Of a stretch of 64,000 nt of DNA, positions 51,608-60,265 are shown in pieces. Numbering within the stretch: the stretch's first letter is position 1; the number at the start of each line of letters is the position of its first letter. The stretch is from Dysgonomonas sp. PF1-14 (GTDB lineage Bacteria; Bacteroidota; Bacteroidia; Bacteroidales; Dysgonomonadaceae): assembly GCF_029892965.1 (NCBI RefSeq), contig NZ_JARXWN010000009.1, positions 62,001 through 126,000 of the forward strand. Direction: 5' to 3'. The position numbers and the translations under genes were made by a program. A model generated the notes under the pieces. That model had not been told where the DNA came from, searched no databases, and saw only the letters and a program-made list of their open reading frames with translations.

Positions 51608-53887
51608 ATGAAAAAATATAAAAATCTAATATTCTATATTTCTATAATCGGAATCTTTGTTGCATTGGTTTACCTGATGTTAAGGCTTGGCAGGCTAAAT
51701 CTGGAAGCACAACTGAATGTATATGGACTAGCTCCTAAAAGTACAGCCTGGAAAGATTTCTTACGGCATCTGACCGATGATCTGGCTGCACCGATGGCTA
51801 TCCTGCTACTCCAGATAGTCGTTATCCTGCTTGCAGTAAGGATTTTCGGGTGGATATGCCAGAAAATAGGGCAACCCACCGTTGTCGGTGAAATCCTTGC
51901 CGGAGTTGTGCTTGGCCCTTCGTTGCTCGGATTATATTTTCCGCAAGTATCCCATTTCCTTTTCCCCGAATCTTCGCTCGACACCATACGTTTTCTGAGT
52001 CACATAGGGCTTATCCTGTTCATGTTCATTGTGGGCATGGAGCTGAATCTGAAAACGATAAAGAACAAAGCCAATGATGCTCTGCTGATAAGCCATACGA
52101 GTATTGCCGTATGTTTTGCTCTGGGGGTAGCAATAGCCTATTACCTGTTCGGAAAGTTCACCCACGAAACTACAATTTTTCTTCCTTTTGCCCTCTTTAT
52201 GGGAATAGCAATGAGTATTGCGGCATTTCCGGTGATGGCACGTATAATACATGAAAAAGAGATCAACAAAACACCACTGGGTGCTACTATCATAACCTGT
52301 GCCGCCATAGACGACATTACGGCTTGGTGCCTGTTGGCTGCTGTAATAGCCATTGTTAAGGCCGGGTCATTTGTCAGTTCTTTATTCATCATCCTGCTTG
52401 CCGTCGTATATGTTGTCTTTATGTTCAGGGTGGTACGCCCATTTCTGAAAAAGATTGCCGATATGCAATCCTCCAACAGGGTTATAAGCCGTTCGGCTAT
52501 CGGTATATTTTTCCTTATTTTATTCCTTTCGGCGTATGCTACCGAAGTGATCGGAATACATGCCCTCTTCGGGGCATTTCTGGCAGGTGTAATTATGCCG
52601 CCGAATGTCAATTTCAGAAACCTGTTCACCGAAAAAATAGAGGATGTCTCTTTGGTGCTGCTGCTGCCATTGTTCTTCGTATATACCGGATTGCGCACTC
52701 ATATAGGCTTGCTGAACGAACCCGGATTGTGGATGATTTGCGGCGCTATCGTATTCCTTGCCATCATGGGTAAGTCGATGGGGAGCGCGTTAGCTGCCCG
52801 GTTTGTCGGAAACAGTTGGAAAGACAGCCTCACTATAGGTGCACTGATGAATACCCGAGGATTGATGGAACTTGTGGTACTCAATATCGGGCTCGATCTG
52901 GGAATACTCACACCGGAAGTTTTTGCAATGATGGTTGTAATGGCACTGACTACCACATTTATGACATCTCCATTGCTCAACCTTATAGATAAGGTGTTTA
53001 AGCGGAAACAAAAAAATCCGGAGGTTAAGGAAGAGAAAAAATATAAAGTACTCGTTTCATTCGAAAATTCGGAAATGGGACGTAAACTACTATTCGTAGC
53101 CAACAGTTTTATACGAAAAAAGCAAACAGGTTCAGAACTTACAATGCTACACCCGTCGGAGGGTAACCTGCTCTACCAATATGGTATAGAAGAAGAAGAG
53201 AAAGACCTTTTCAGACCGGTATGGGAAGAAGCCCACAGCCTGCAACAAAACTTTATTCCCATGTTTAAAGTTGTAGGAGATGTAAGTACCGGAGTTGTGA
53301 AAATTGCAAACAAAGGCGATTACGACCTGCTACTGATAGGATATAAAGATTCTCTGTTTTCGGATAATGTTTTTGGTCGCTTTCTCGGATTTTCGAACAG
53401 GTTGATACACATACCGAATTATTTTCTGACAAAATTCGGCAACCAGAAAAAGTGGAGCCGTATGTTGATGGCACCCCTCGATGAGAGTACCCGTACCATA
53501 GTTTCCAAAAGCGATATGCAGGTTGGCATATTTATTGATAAAGGATTAGTAAGTATGCGGAATATTTTTATTCCGGTATTCGACGAAGACGATATCTTTG
53601 TAGGAGACTTCATGCAGCGGCTTGCTGAAAATTCATATGTAAGGATTACACTATGGGATGCAATAGGACTGATGGACACGTCGATGGAATTTATAAAATC
53701 GGTACGGGAGATCAAAGCTATAAATCCTTATCTGTTCCAGCTTTGGAACAACAATATTCCGGTAGACAGCGACATACTGAAAAAACAGGATTTGATAATG
53801 ATCAGCCTGAACAGTTGGATAGAACTGGAAGACCGAAATCCGAAACTGATGAAAGACGCTCCTTCTACACTGGTATTGACCGACTAA
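51608..53887 (+). CDS. CPA2-type cation:proton antiporter with cytosolic C-terminal domain
   Basis: With ATG at 51608 (MKKYKNLIFY) it has 759 residues; a TTG nine bases earlier is possible. An extra N-terminal TM (about 8-25) precedes a Na+/H+ exchanger domain (about 60-455) with PTVVGEILAGVVLGPSLLG, AAIDDITAWCLLA (the ion-binding Asp pair) and NTRGLMELVVLNIGLDLGI. The C-terminal about 280 residues form a UspA-like soluble region (VLVSFENSEMGRKLL). It exchanges Na+ or K+ for protons at the inner membrane. The ion is not readable from sequence. It is followed 35 bases later by a TPR gene. Confidence 0.9.
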   Translation: MKKYKNLIFYISIIGIFVALVYLMLRLGRLNLEAQLNVYGLAPKSTAWKDFLRHLTDDLAAPMAILLLQIVVILLAVRIFGWICQKIGQPTVVGEILAGVVLGPSLLGLYFPQVSHFLFPESSLDTIRFLSHIGLILFMFIVGMELNLKTIKNKANDALLISHTSIAVCFALGVAIAYYLFGKFTHETTIFLPFALFMGIAMSIAAFPVMARIIHEKEINKTPLGATIITCAAIDDITAWCLLAAVIAIVKAGSFVSSLFIILLAVVYVVFMFRVVRPFLKKIADMQSSNRVISRSAIGIFFLILFLSAYATEVIGIHALFGAFLAGVIMPPNVNFRNLFTEKIEDVSLVLLLPLFFVYTGLRTHIGLLNEPGLWMICGAIVFLAIMGKSMGSALAARFVGNSWKDSLTIGALMNTRGLMELVVLNIGLDLGILTPEVFAMMVVMALTTTFMTSPLLNLIDKVFKRKQKNPEVKEEKKYKVLVSFENSEMGRKLLFVANSFIRKKQTGSELTMLHPSEGNLLYQYGIEEEEKDLFRPVWEEAHSLQQNFIPMFKVVGDVSTGVVKIANKGDYDLLLIGYKDSLFSDNVFGRFLGFSNRLIHIPNYFLTKFGNQKKWSRMLMAPLDESTRTIVSKSDMQVGIFIDKGLVSMRNIFIPVFDEDDIFVGDFMQRLAENSYVRITLWDAIGLMDTSMEFIKSVREIKAINPYLFQLWNNNIPVDSDILKKQDLIMISLNSWIELEDRNPKLMKDAPSTLVLTD

Positions 53888-53922
53888 AAAATGCAGGTAG
53901 GAATTAACAGGAAAATTAAAGA

Positions 53923-56139
53923 ATGAACAGCCGGGAGATAATATCACTTAAAAAAAACATATTACTTAATCTGTCAAAAAGGCAGTTAAAAGACGCTTTT
54001 GGATCGTTAGCAAAACTAACTGTCAGTACACAGGACTGGAAAATATCGGAAACATTGAGCGAACTGGAGACGAATTATAAGTATATGCTTCATTATCTCT
54101 TCGAAGGTGTGGAAGATCCCGAAAGAGAAAATGTATATAAAAATTTGCTCCGGTCATTGTATGAACTGACTGATGATGCATCTGAAGAGCTACTGAGAAT
54201 AGAATCTACAAATATCTTCTACGAAAAGTACCGGATAAACTCGTTAAGGGATAATTCTTTGACCGATTATCCTAATCAACTGAAAGACATTGCAGATTCA
54301 CTTTCATTAGTCGATCTGCTGGAAGAAGGTGACGAGAAAAGAAACAGGAAACAGGAACTTGCCATACGACGCGAGCGTATCGGCTCCGATATGTTCAACA
54401 CGATATTTGTATCTCCGCGAGCTGATGAAAAGGAATTACAGGCTTATCTGGCTTTCGTGTCCAACAACGAACTGCCTATGCGTGAAAAAAGCCTGTTTGT
54501 ATCAGCACTTACTCTGAATCTGTTTCACCGCTTCGATGCCCGCAAAGTACAGGTTTTGATGCAAGCTGCTTCGTCCGACAACATGCAGTTGCGCGAAAGA
54601 GCTATTGTAGGATTGGTAGTAGTCATGCAAATGTATGATATACGCTGGTCTCTGTATCCCGAACTACAAAGCCAACTGGATATAATGTCTGAAAACCCGC
54701 AATTCAAAAAAGCTGTCCTTCGCATTATTATACAACTGATACGCTCACGCGAAACCGAACAGATCAGTAAAAAGATAAGAGAAGAGATTCTGCCCGAAAT
54801 GATGAAATTCAACAATCTGGCAGGAAGGAAACTCAACATGGAAGAACTTATGGGCGGCGATTCGGACTTTTCGGAGAAAAACCCTGAATGGCAAAAAGAA
54901 CTGGAAGAATCGGGGCTGGGTAAGAAACTACAAGAATATTCCAACCTGCAAATGGAAGGTGCAGACGTTTTCCACTCTACATTTTCAGGGCTGAAAAGCT
55001 TTCCTTTCTTCTCCGAAATGGGAAATTGGTTCCTACCTTTCGAGCCGTCATATTCCGAAATCGCCATGCTCTTTCCGGATGACAACAAAAATAATTTGCT
55101 AAAGACAGCTGTACTAGACTCAGGGCACATGTGCAATTCCGATAAGTACTCGTTTTGCCTCAGCCTTGCGCAGATATCTCAGTCGCAGCGCGAAATGATG
55201 ATGGGACGTATGGGTGCCGAATCGGAAGAGATAAAACAGTTGCAAAAAGAAGCGCAGGCATTGAATCCGACTATAGATGACGAAGTGGTTTCCAACCAAT
55301 ATATACAGGATTTATACCGCTTCTTCAAACTGAATCCGTACCGTAGCAGTTTTTTCGATATATTCAAGCTCAGTCTTAATTTCTACGAGAAGAAGTCGAT
55401 AGCACCGCTTATATCGGATATTGACAGTATGAAGAAAATAGCGCATTACTGTTTCGATAAAAACAATTTCAGCGAAGCACTGGACATTTTTCAGAGACTG
55501 GCTGCATTGGATGACCGCAACGATGACCTGTGGCAGAAGATCGGTTATTGCAAGCAGATGCTCAACGATCAGGAGGGAGCTTTGGATGCTTACCTGAAAG
55601 CCGATTTCTTAAGACCGAACAATTCGTGGATCATCAGACGAATAGCACAGCTTTACCGCAGCCTGAAGAAACCAGACTTGTCGCTGGACTACTATAAAAA
55701 GGCTTCGAAACTCAATCCGGACAATATCAGTACCGAACTGAATATCGGACACTGTTATCTGGAAATGGGCAATTATGAGGAAGCTCTCAACACCTACTTT
55801 AAAGTAGAATTGCTCGATTCGAAAGGGACTAAGGCACAGCGTCCACTTGCATGGACTGCATTTCTGCTGCGCAAATATGACGTATCGCAAAGATATTATA
55901 AACAAATACTGGCAGGTAAACCTACCGAGCACGACTATCTGAATGCAGGGCATGTGGAACTATGTATGGGAAACAAAAAGGAAGCAATAGAACACTACAA
56001 GCAGATCATATACAAAACAAATGATTTCGAACTATTCGAATTGCTGTTCGATGCTGATCAAGACACCTTGAAAGAGCATGGTGTGAATGACAGTATATTC
56101 CCGTTCCTGTTCGACCAGATAAAGTATAGTGCAAGTTAA
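53923..56139 (+). CDS. TPR-repeat protein
   Basis: This 738-residue protein without signal peptide has a helical N-terminal two-thirds (HEAT-like character, about 1-500) of no known family. A run of TPR units spans about 510-700 (FSEALDIFQRLAALDDRNDD, QEGALDAYLKADFLRP, YEEALNTYFKVELLDSKG, KEAIEHYKQII). It is probably a cytoplasmic scaffold. It may be co-transcribed with the antiporter, but no shared function is evident. I do not recognise the N-terminal family. Confidence 0.8.
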   Translation: MNSREIISLKKNILLNLSKRQLKDAFGSLAKLTVSTQDWKISETLSELETNYKYMLHYLFEGVEDPERENVYKNLLRSLYELTDDASEELLRIESTNIFYEKYRINSLRDNSLTDYPNQLKDIADSLSLVDLLEEGDEKRNRKQELAIRRERIGSDMFNTIFVSPRADEKELQAYLAFVSNNELPMREKSLFVSALTLNLFHRFDARKVQVLMQAASSDNMQLRERAIVGLVVVMQMYDIRWSLYPELQSQLDIMSENPQFKKAVLRIIIQLIRSRETEQISKKIREEILPEMMKFNNLAGRKLNMEELMGGDSDFSEKNPEWQKELEESGLGKKLQEYSNLQMEGADVFHSTFSGLKSFPFFSEMGNWFLPFEPSYSEIAMLFPDDNKNNLLKTAVLDSGHMCNSDKYSFCLSLAQISQSQREMMMGRMGAESEEIKQLQKEAQALNPTIDDEVVSNQYIQDLYRFFKLNPYRSSFFDIFKLSLNFYEKKSIAPLISDIDSMKKIAHYCFDKNNFSEALDIFQRLAALDDRNDDLWQKIGYCKQMLNDQEGALDAYLKADFLRPNNSWIIRRIAQLYRSLKKPDLSLDYYKKASKLNPDNISTELNIGHCYLEMGNYEEALNTYFKVELLDSKGTKAQRPLAWTAFLLRKYDVSQRYYKQILAGKPTEHDYLNAGHVELCMGNKKEAIEHYKQIIYKTNDFELFELLFDADQDTLKEHGVNDSIFPFLFDQIKYSAS

Positions 56140-56318
56140 TCAGTCTCCCCGACCGAATAAATTTTGTAATAAAAAAATGCAAAGAAAACGATTGCATCAT
56201 CTTTTACCTATATTTATCCACTTACTTAACCCGACAACGGCAAAAAATTATTATTTTTGTTACTTACATTTTGATTTTGATACTACAATAAGAAACTAAA
56301 ATAAAAACAAAGAGAAGC

Positions 56319-58064
56319 ATGGAAAACAATGATTTGCTATTGCAAGTAACGGCTAAAGCCAAAACATGGCTGTCTGACAAATACGATGCCGACACAAGAA
56401 AAGAAGTACAGGCATTATTGGACAAAGAGGATAAAACAGAGCTGATAGAAGCTTTTTATAAAGACTTAGAATTCGGTACAGGTGGTCTTCGCGGCATTAT
56501 GGGCGTAGGCACCAACCGCGTTAATATATATACTATAGGTGGTGCTACACAAGGATTGTCGAACTACCTGCTGAAAGAATTCTCAGCCCTTAAACAAATA
56601 AAAGTAGTTATCGGGCACGATTGCCGCAACAATAGCCGCAAATATGCAGAAATTTCTGCTGAAATATTGTCAGCAAACGGCATTAAAGCATATCTTTTCG
56701 AAGACTTGCGCCCTACCCCTGAGGTTTCTTATGCCATCCGCAAACTGGGAGCTCAGAGTGGTATTATGATCACAGCTTCGCATAACCCTAAAGTATATAA
56801 TGGCTACAAAGCATATTGGGACGATGGTGCACAGGTAACCCCTCCACACGATAAAAATATAATTGCAGAAGTAAATCGCGTAAATGTAGAAAACATCAAA
56901 TTTAAAGGCAATAAAGACCTGATAGAAGTGTTGAAAAAAGACATGGATGATGCCTACATTGCCGATCTGAAAACACTTATGCTATCCCCTGAGTCTGTAA
57001 AAAGACATGGTGGTATAGGCATCGTGTACACTCCGCTACATGGAACAGGACTTACCATTATACCGAAAGCAATGAAAGCATGCGGGTTTACCAATATTAT
57101 TAATGTGCCCGAACAAGATGTATTGAGCGGTGAGTTCCCTACTGTAGTATCTCCTAACCCGGAAGATCCGGCTGCTATGGCAATGGCTCTGAAAAAAGGT
57201 GAGGAAACAAATGCAGAACTTGTATTTGCTACCGACCCCGATGCCGACCGCTTTGGTGCTGCTATCCGTAACGATAAGGGGGAGTTTATCCTGTTGAACG
57301 GAAACCAGACAATGCTCGTACTTATATATTATATAATTACCCGCAAAAAAGAACTGGGGCAACTTACCGGTAAAGAATATACAGTACGCACTATTGTTAC
57401 CAGTGCCCTTGTACAAACCGTATCGGAAAAGAACGGCGTAGAAATGTTTGAATGCTATACAGGCTTCAAATGGATTGCCTCCGTAATGCGCGACCTTGAA
57501 GGTAAACGCAAATACATAGGCGGCGGTGAAGAAAGCTACGGATTCCTTGCCGAAGATTTCGTCCGCGACAAAGACTCTGTTTCGGCCGCAATACTCTTCG
57601 GAGAAATAGCTGCATGGGCTAAGGACAATGGAAAAACTCTGTACGAAATGTTGCAGGATATCTATGTAGAGTACGGTTTCTCGAAAGAGAAAGGTATCTC
57701 TGTAGTAAAGGAAGGCCGTACAGGAGCAGAAGAGATAGAAGCAATGATGAAGAACTTCAGAGAAAACCCGATCAAGCAGATTGCCGGTTCTAAAGTAACC
57801 CTCATCAAAGACTTCGTTACCCTGAAAGCCAATGATCTGGAACTGAACGAAGAATATACACTCGAAATGCCGACAACATCTAACGTACTGCAATACATGA
57901 CCGAAGATAAGACTAAAGTTTCAATCCGTCCTTCGGGTACAGAACCTAAAATTAAGTTCTACATTGAGGTACACAGCAAACTAAAATCAAGAGCTGAGTT
58001 TGACGCCGTAGATGCAGCTGCCGACAAAAAGATAGAGCAAGTATGTAAAGATTTAGGAATTTAA
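56319..58064 (+). CDS. pgcA: Alpha-phosphoglucomutase / phosphomannomutase
   Basis: This 581-residue enzyme of the alpha-D-phosphohexomutase family has phosphoserine Ser154 in TASHNPKVYNGYK and metal loop DPDADR (Asp306, 308, 310). The sugar-binding loop is GGGEESYGF, and the phosphate-binding loop is RPSGTEPKIKFY near the C-terminus. It interconverts glucose-1-P and glucose-6-P (or mannose phosphates) in the cytoplasm. Length and layout match the PgcA type. It stands alone with a strong terminator behind it. Confidence 0.93.
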   Translation: MENNDLLLQVTAKAKTWLSDKYDADTRKEVQALLDKEDKTELIEAFYKDLEFGTGGLRGIMGVGTNRVNIYTIGGATQGLSNYLLKEFSALKQIKVVIGHDCRNNSRKYAEISAEILSANGIKAYLFEDLRPTPEVSYAIRKLGAQSGIMITASHNPKVYNGYKAYWDDGAQVTPPHDKNIIAEVNRVNVENIKFKGNKDLIEVLKKDMDDAYIADLKTLMLSPESVKRHGGIGIVYTPLHGTGLTIIPKAMKACGFTNIINVPEQDVLSGEFPTVVSPNPEDPAAMAMALKKGEETNAELVFATDPDADRFGAAIRNDKGEFILLNGNQTMLVLIYYIITRKKELGQLTGKEYTVRTIVTSALVQTVSEKNGVEMFECYTGFKWIASVMRDLEGKRKYIGGGEESYGFLAEDFVRDKDSVSAAILFGEIAAWAKDNGKTLYEMLQDIYVEYGFSKEKGISVVKEGRTGAEEIEAMMKNFRENPIKQIAGSKVTLIKDFVTLKANDLELNEEYTLEMPTTSNVLQYMTEDKTKVSIRPSGTEPKIKFYIEVHSKLKSRAEFDAVDAAADKKIEQVCKDLGI

Positions 58065-58088
58065 CAACTCCAACATTATAAATAACTT

Positions 58089-58121
58089 AGCCGGATAATC
58101 AATTTATCCGGCTTATTTTTT
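58089..58121 (+). terminator. Terminator of the phosphoglucomutase gene
   Basis: AGCCGGATAA (58089-58098) and TTATCCGGCT (58104-58113) form a perfect 10-bp stem followed by TATTTTTTC. Confidence 0.85.
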
Positions 58122-58176
58122 CATAAAAAAAGTCATAATTCACAAAAAAAGTAGTTCCTTTGCATGAATTTTTCAG

Positions 58177-58192
58177 GAATGAACATTCATTC
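58177..58192. promoter_or_regulatory. Inverted repeat, possible MarR operator
   Basis: GAATGA-ACAT-TCATTC lies in the 557-base spacer before the MarR gene. It shares the AATGA half-site with the palindrome at 58501. I see no gene in 58122-58621. Confidence 0.4.
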
Positions 58193-58500
58193 TACACTAT
58201 TATCCTCATTAGGTATGGTATCTATAGCAGATATACGGCATAATGCGGGGAGCAAAATGCGGACAGAAGTACAATGCCCCTGCGACAATACGGAAAGTAT
58301 GAACCTCAATGCAATGGTACATATAATAAAGAACAGGTTACTCATTCTTATAAACAATCGTGAACATAATAAAGGAAAAATATGTTATCTAAAAACTAGC
58401 TGCTTATTCTTATTAAGCAACAGATCGCCCAGACTGATTTATATTTTTAATAACTCAAAAATCACAACAAATACATTTTGACATTAAAGAAGTGTGAATG

Positions 58501-58520
58501 AAATGAACGAATGTTCATTT
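58501..58520. promoter_or_regulatory. 20-bp palindrome, likely MarR operator
   Basis: AAATGAAC-GAAT-GTTCATTT is a perfect 8-bp inverted repeat with a 4-base centre, the size of MarR dimer sites. It lies about 70 bases upstream of the -7 box of the MarR-RND operon. Confidence 0.55.
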
Positions 58521-58590
58521 ATTCGCATAAAAAATGTTAAAGAATCGATTTTTAATAAAGATATTGGCAACTTATTATAAGTACACTTAC

Positions 58591-58598
58591 TATATTTG
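58591..58598 (+). promoter_or_regulatory. -7 box of the MarR-RND efflux operon
   Basis: TATATTTG is 23 bases before the MarR start. A TTG at 58564-58566 is 24 bases upstream, slightly long for a -33 element. Confidence 0.5.
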
Positions 58599-58621
58599 TC
58601 CCCGATTTAAATATTTATTAA

Positions 58622-59095
58622 ATGGATGAAAAATGTAAAAAACTAGGCAACCCAAATGATGATATAGGATATCTTATATGGAGGGTAACTAAGTACTGGC
58701 AACGGGGCAAGCATAAACTGCTGGATGAATTCGGCCTTACAACTGCACAGTTGGAATTACTTGGAGCTATCTGTCATATGTCGAGCCACAATATAGAAGC
58801 TACACAAATAGCATTGTCGCAGGAAACAGAAATAGATCCTATGACAACATCTACAGTATTGCGAAACCTACAGAAGAAAGGCTTGATCAGCCGGCGCGAA
58901 AGCACGACCGATACAAGAGCCCGCATAGTGGAACTGACAGATGACGGTTCGGAACTCTTTGCTAAAGCAATAACAAAAGTAAAGGAAGGACAAGATCTAT
59001 TATTCGAGAATATAGACAAAGAACAACTAAAACAACAGCTCCAGCTTCTCTTACAGGAGATGGACAGACTAACTAAAATAAACAACAACAATTAA
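58622..59095 (+). CDS. MarR-family regulator of the efflux operon
   Basis: This 157-residue winged-helix regulator shows the MarR pattern: helix-rich start, TTAQLELLGAI, the recognition region QETEIDPMTTSTVLRNLQKKG, and the wing SRRESTTDTRARIVELTDDG with the conserved Asp-x-Arg. It probably represses its own operon, binding the palindromes upstream, and is released by a small toxic ligand. It lies 16 bases before the RND adaptor gene. Confidence 0.92.
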   Translation: MDEKCKKLGNPNDDIGYLIWRVTKYWQRGKHKLLDEFGLTTAQLELLGAICHMSSHNIEATQIALSQETEIDPMTTSTVLRNLQKKGLISRRESTTDTRARIVELTDDGSELFAKAITKVKEGQDLLFENIDKEQLKQQLQLLLQEMDRLTKINNNN

Positions 59096-59111
59096 ATAAA
59101 TTTTATTAGGT

Positions 59112-60233
59112 ATGAACGTGAAGAAGATTGTTTTTGGAGCAATGGCTCTGTTAATCATGGTATCTTGCGGTGGTGGCAAGAACGCCAATCCTTTTGGAGG
59201 AGGTGACGAAGGACCTCAGGCATATAAAACGACTGTCTTAGCAGAACAGTCAATCGAACTGGAAACAGTATATCCTGCCACTATCAAAGGTCAGGAAGAT
59301 ATAGAAATAAGACCGCGTATTGATGGATTTATCGATGCAATACTTGTGGACGAAGGATCTGTCGTTAGCAAAGGGCAAACTCTATTCAGAATCAATTCAC
59401 CTTCAGCCGACCAGGCTGTAACTACAGCAGCAGCAGCTGTAAAAAGTGCTGAAGCTCAGGTAGAAACAGCACAGCTGAATGTGGACAGGATCGCTCCTTT
59501 GGCTGAAAAAAACATTGTTAGTGTTACACAATTGTCAACATATCAGAATGCTTTGCTGGCAGCAAAAGCAACACTGGATCAGGCTAATGCTCAGCTGACT
59601 AATGCGAAAGCAACAAAGAGTTGGACAAATGTAACCAGCCCGGTTAGCGGAGTAGTAGGCACTATTGACTTCCGTCAGGGAAGTTTGGTGAACTCAGCCA
59701 ATACGTTGACAACAGTATCCAGCATTAACAATGTATTTGCTTACTTCTCTATCAACGAAAAGGAGTTTGTAAATCTGTTAAGCGGATTGGAAGGAAAAAC
59801 TCAGGCTGAGAAAATTAAAAATATACCTGATATAACCTTGAAAATGGCTGATGGTTCCATATATCCGGAAAAAGGTAAGATCAAAACCATTACCGGACAG
59901 GTTAACGTAAATACCGGAACAGTAAATCTGCGTGCCGAGTTCCCTAACTCGCAAGGCATACTCCGCAGTGGCTTTAGTGGTAACGTGTCTATCCCAAGAC
60001 ATCTGCAGAATGCCATTGTTATTCCTCAGGATGCTACTAAAACACAGCAGAACAAATATCTGGCATACAAAACACAGGGCGACACCATAGCTGTACAAAC
60101 ACTAATCTCAGTTATTGCGACTCCTGACGGAAAAAGTTATGTTGTAACAGACGGACTCAAAGCCGGAGATCGTATCATCGTAGAAGGTATGGTGACAATG
60201 GCTGATGGTAAGAAAATCATCGTAGAAAAATAA
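59112..60233 (+). CDS. RND efflux periplasmic adaptor (membrane fusion) lipoprotein
   Basis: This 373-residue lipoprotein (LLIMVSCGGG, Cys19) has the AcrA-like order: barrel-sandwich half (PRIDGFIDAILVDEGSVVSKG, about 72-92), alpha hairpin (about 100-170), second lipoyl half (TSPVSGVVGTIDFRQG) and beta-barrel (about 210-290). The membrane-proximal domain ends in GLKAGDRIIVEG. It links the inner-membrane pump to the outer-membrane channel. It follows MarR by 16 bases and precedes the pump by 32. Confidence 0.95.
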   Translation: MNVKKIVFGAMALLIMVSCGGGKNANPFGGGDEGPQAYKTTVLAEQSIELETVYPATIKGQEDIEIRPRIDGFIDAILVDEGSVVSKGQTLFRINSPSADQAVTTAAAAVKSAEAQVETAQLNVDRIAPLAEKNIVSVTQLSTYQNALLAAKATLDQANAQLTNAKATKSWTNVTSPVSGVVGTIDFRQGSLVNSANTLTTVSSINNVFAYFSINEKEFVNLLSGLEGKTQAEKIKNIPDITLKMADGSIYPEKGKIKTITGQVNVNTGTVNLRAEFPNSQGILRSGFSGNVSIPRHLQNAIVIPQDATKTQQNKYLAYKTQGDTIAVQTLISVIATPDGKSYVVTDGLKAGDRIIVEGMVTMADGKKIIVEK

Positions 60234-60265
60234 ATCCGGAAAATAAATAATAAAACAAGATTACA

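Noticed and set aside
58164-58481. A 105-codon open frame in the spacer before the MarR gene
   Set aside because: Composition is unlike the neighbours, it overlaps a palindrome, no ribosome site is seen and the translation has no domain-like pattern.
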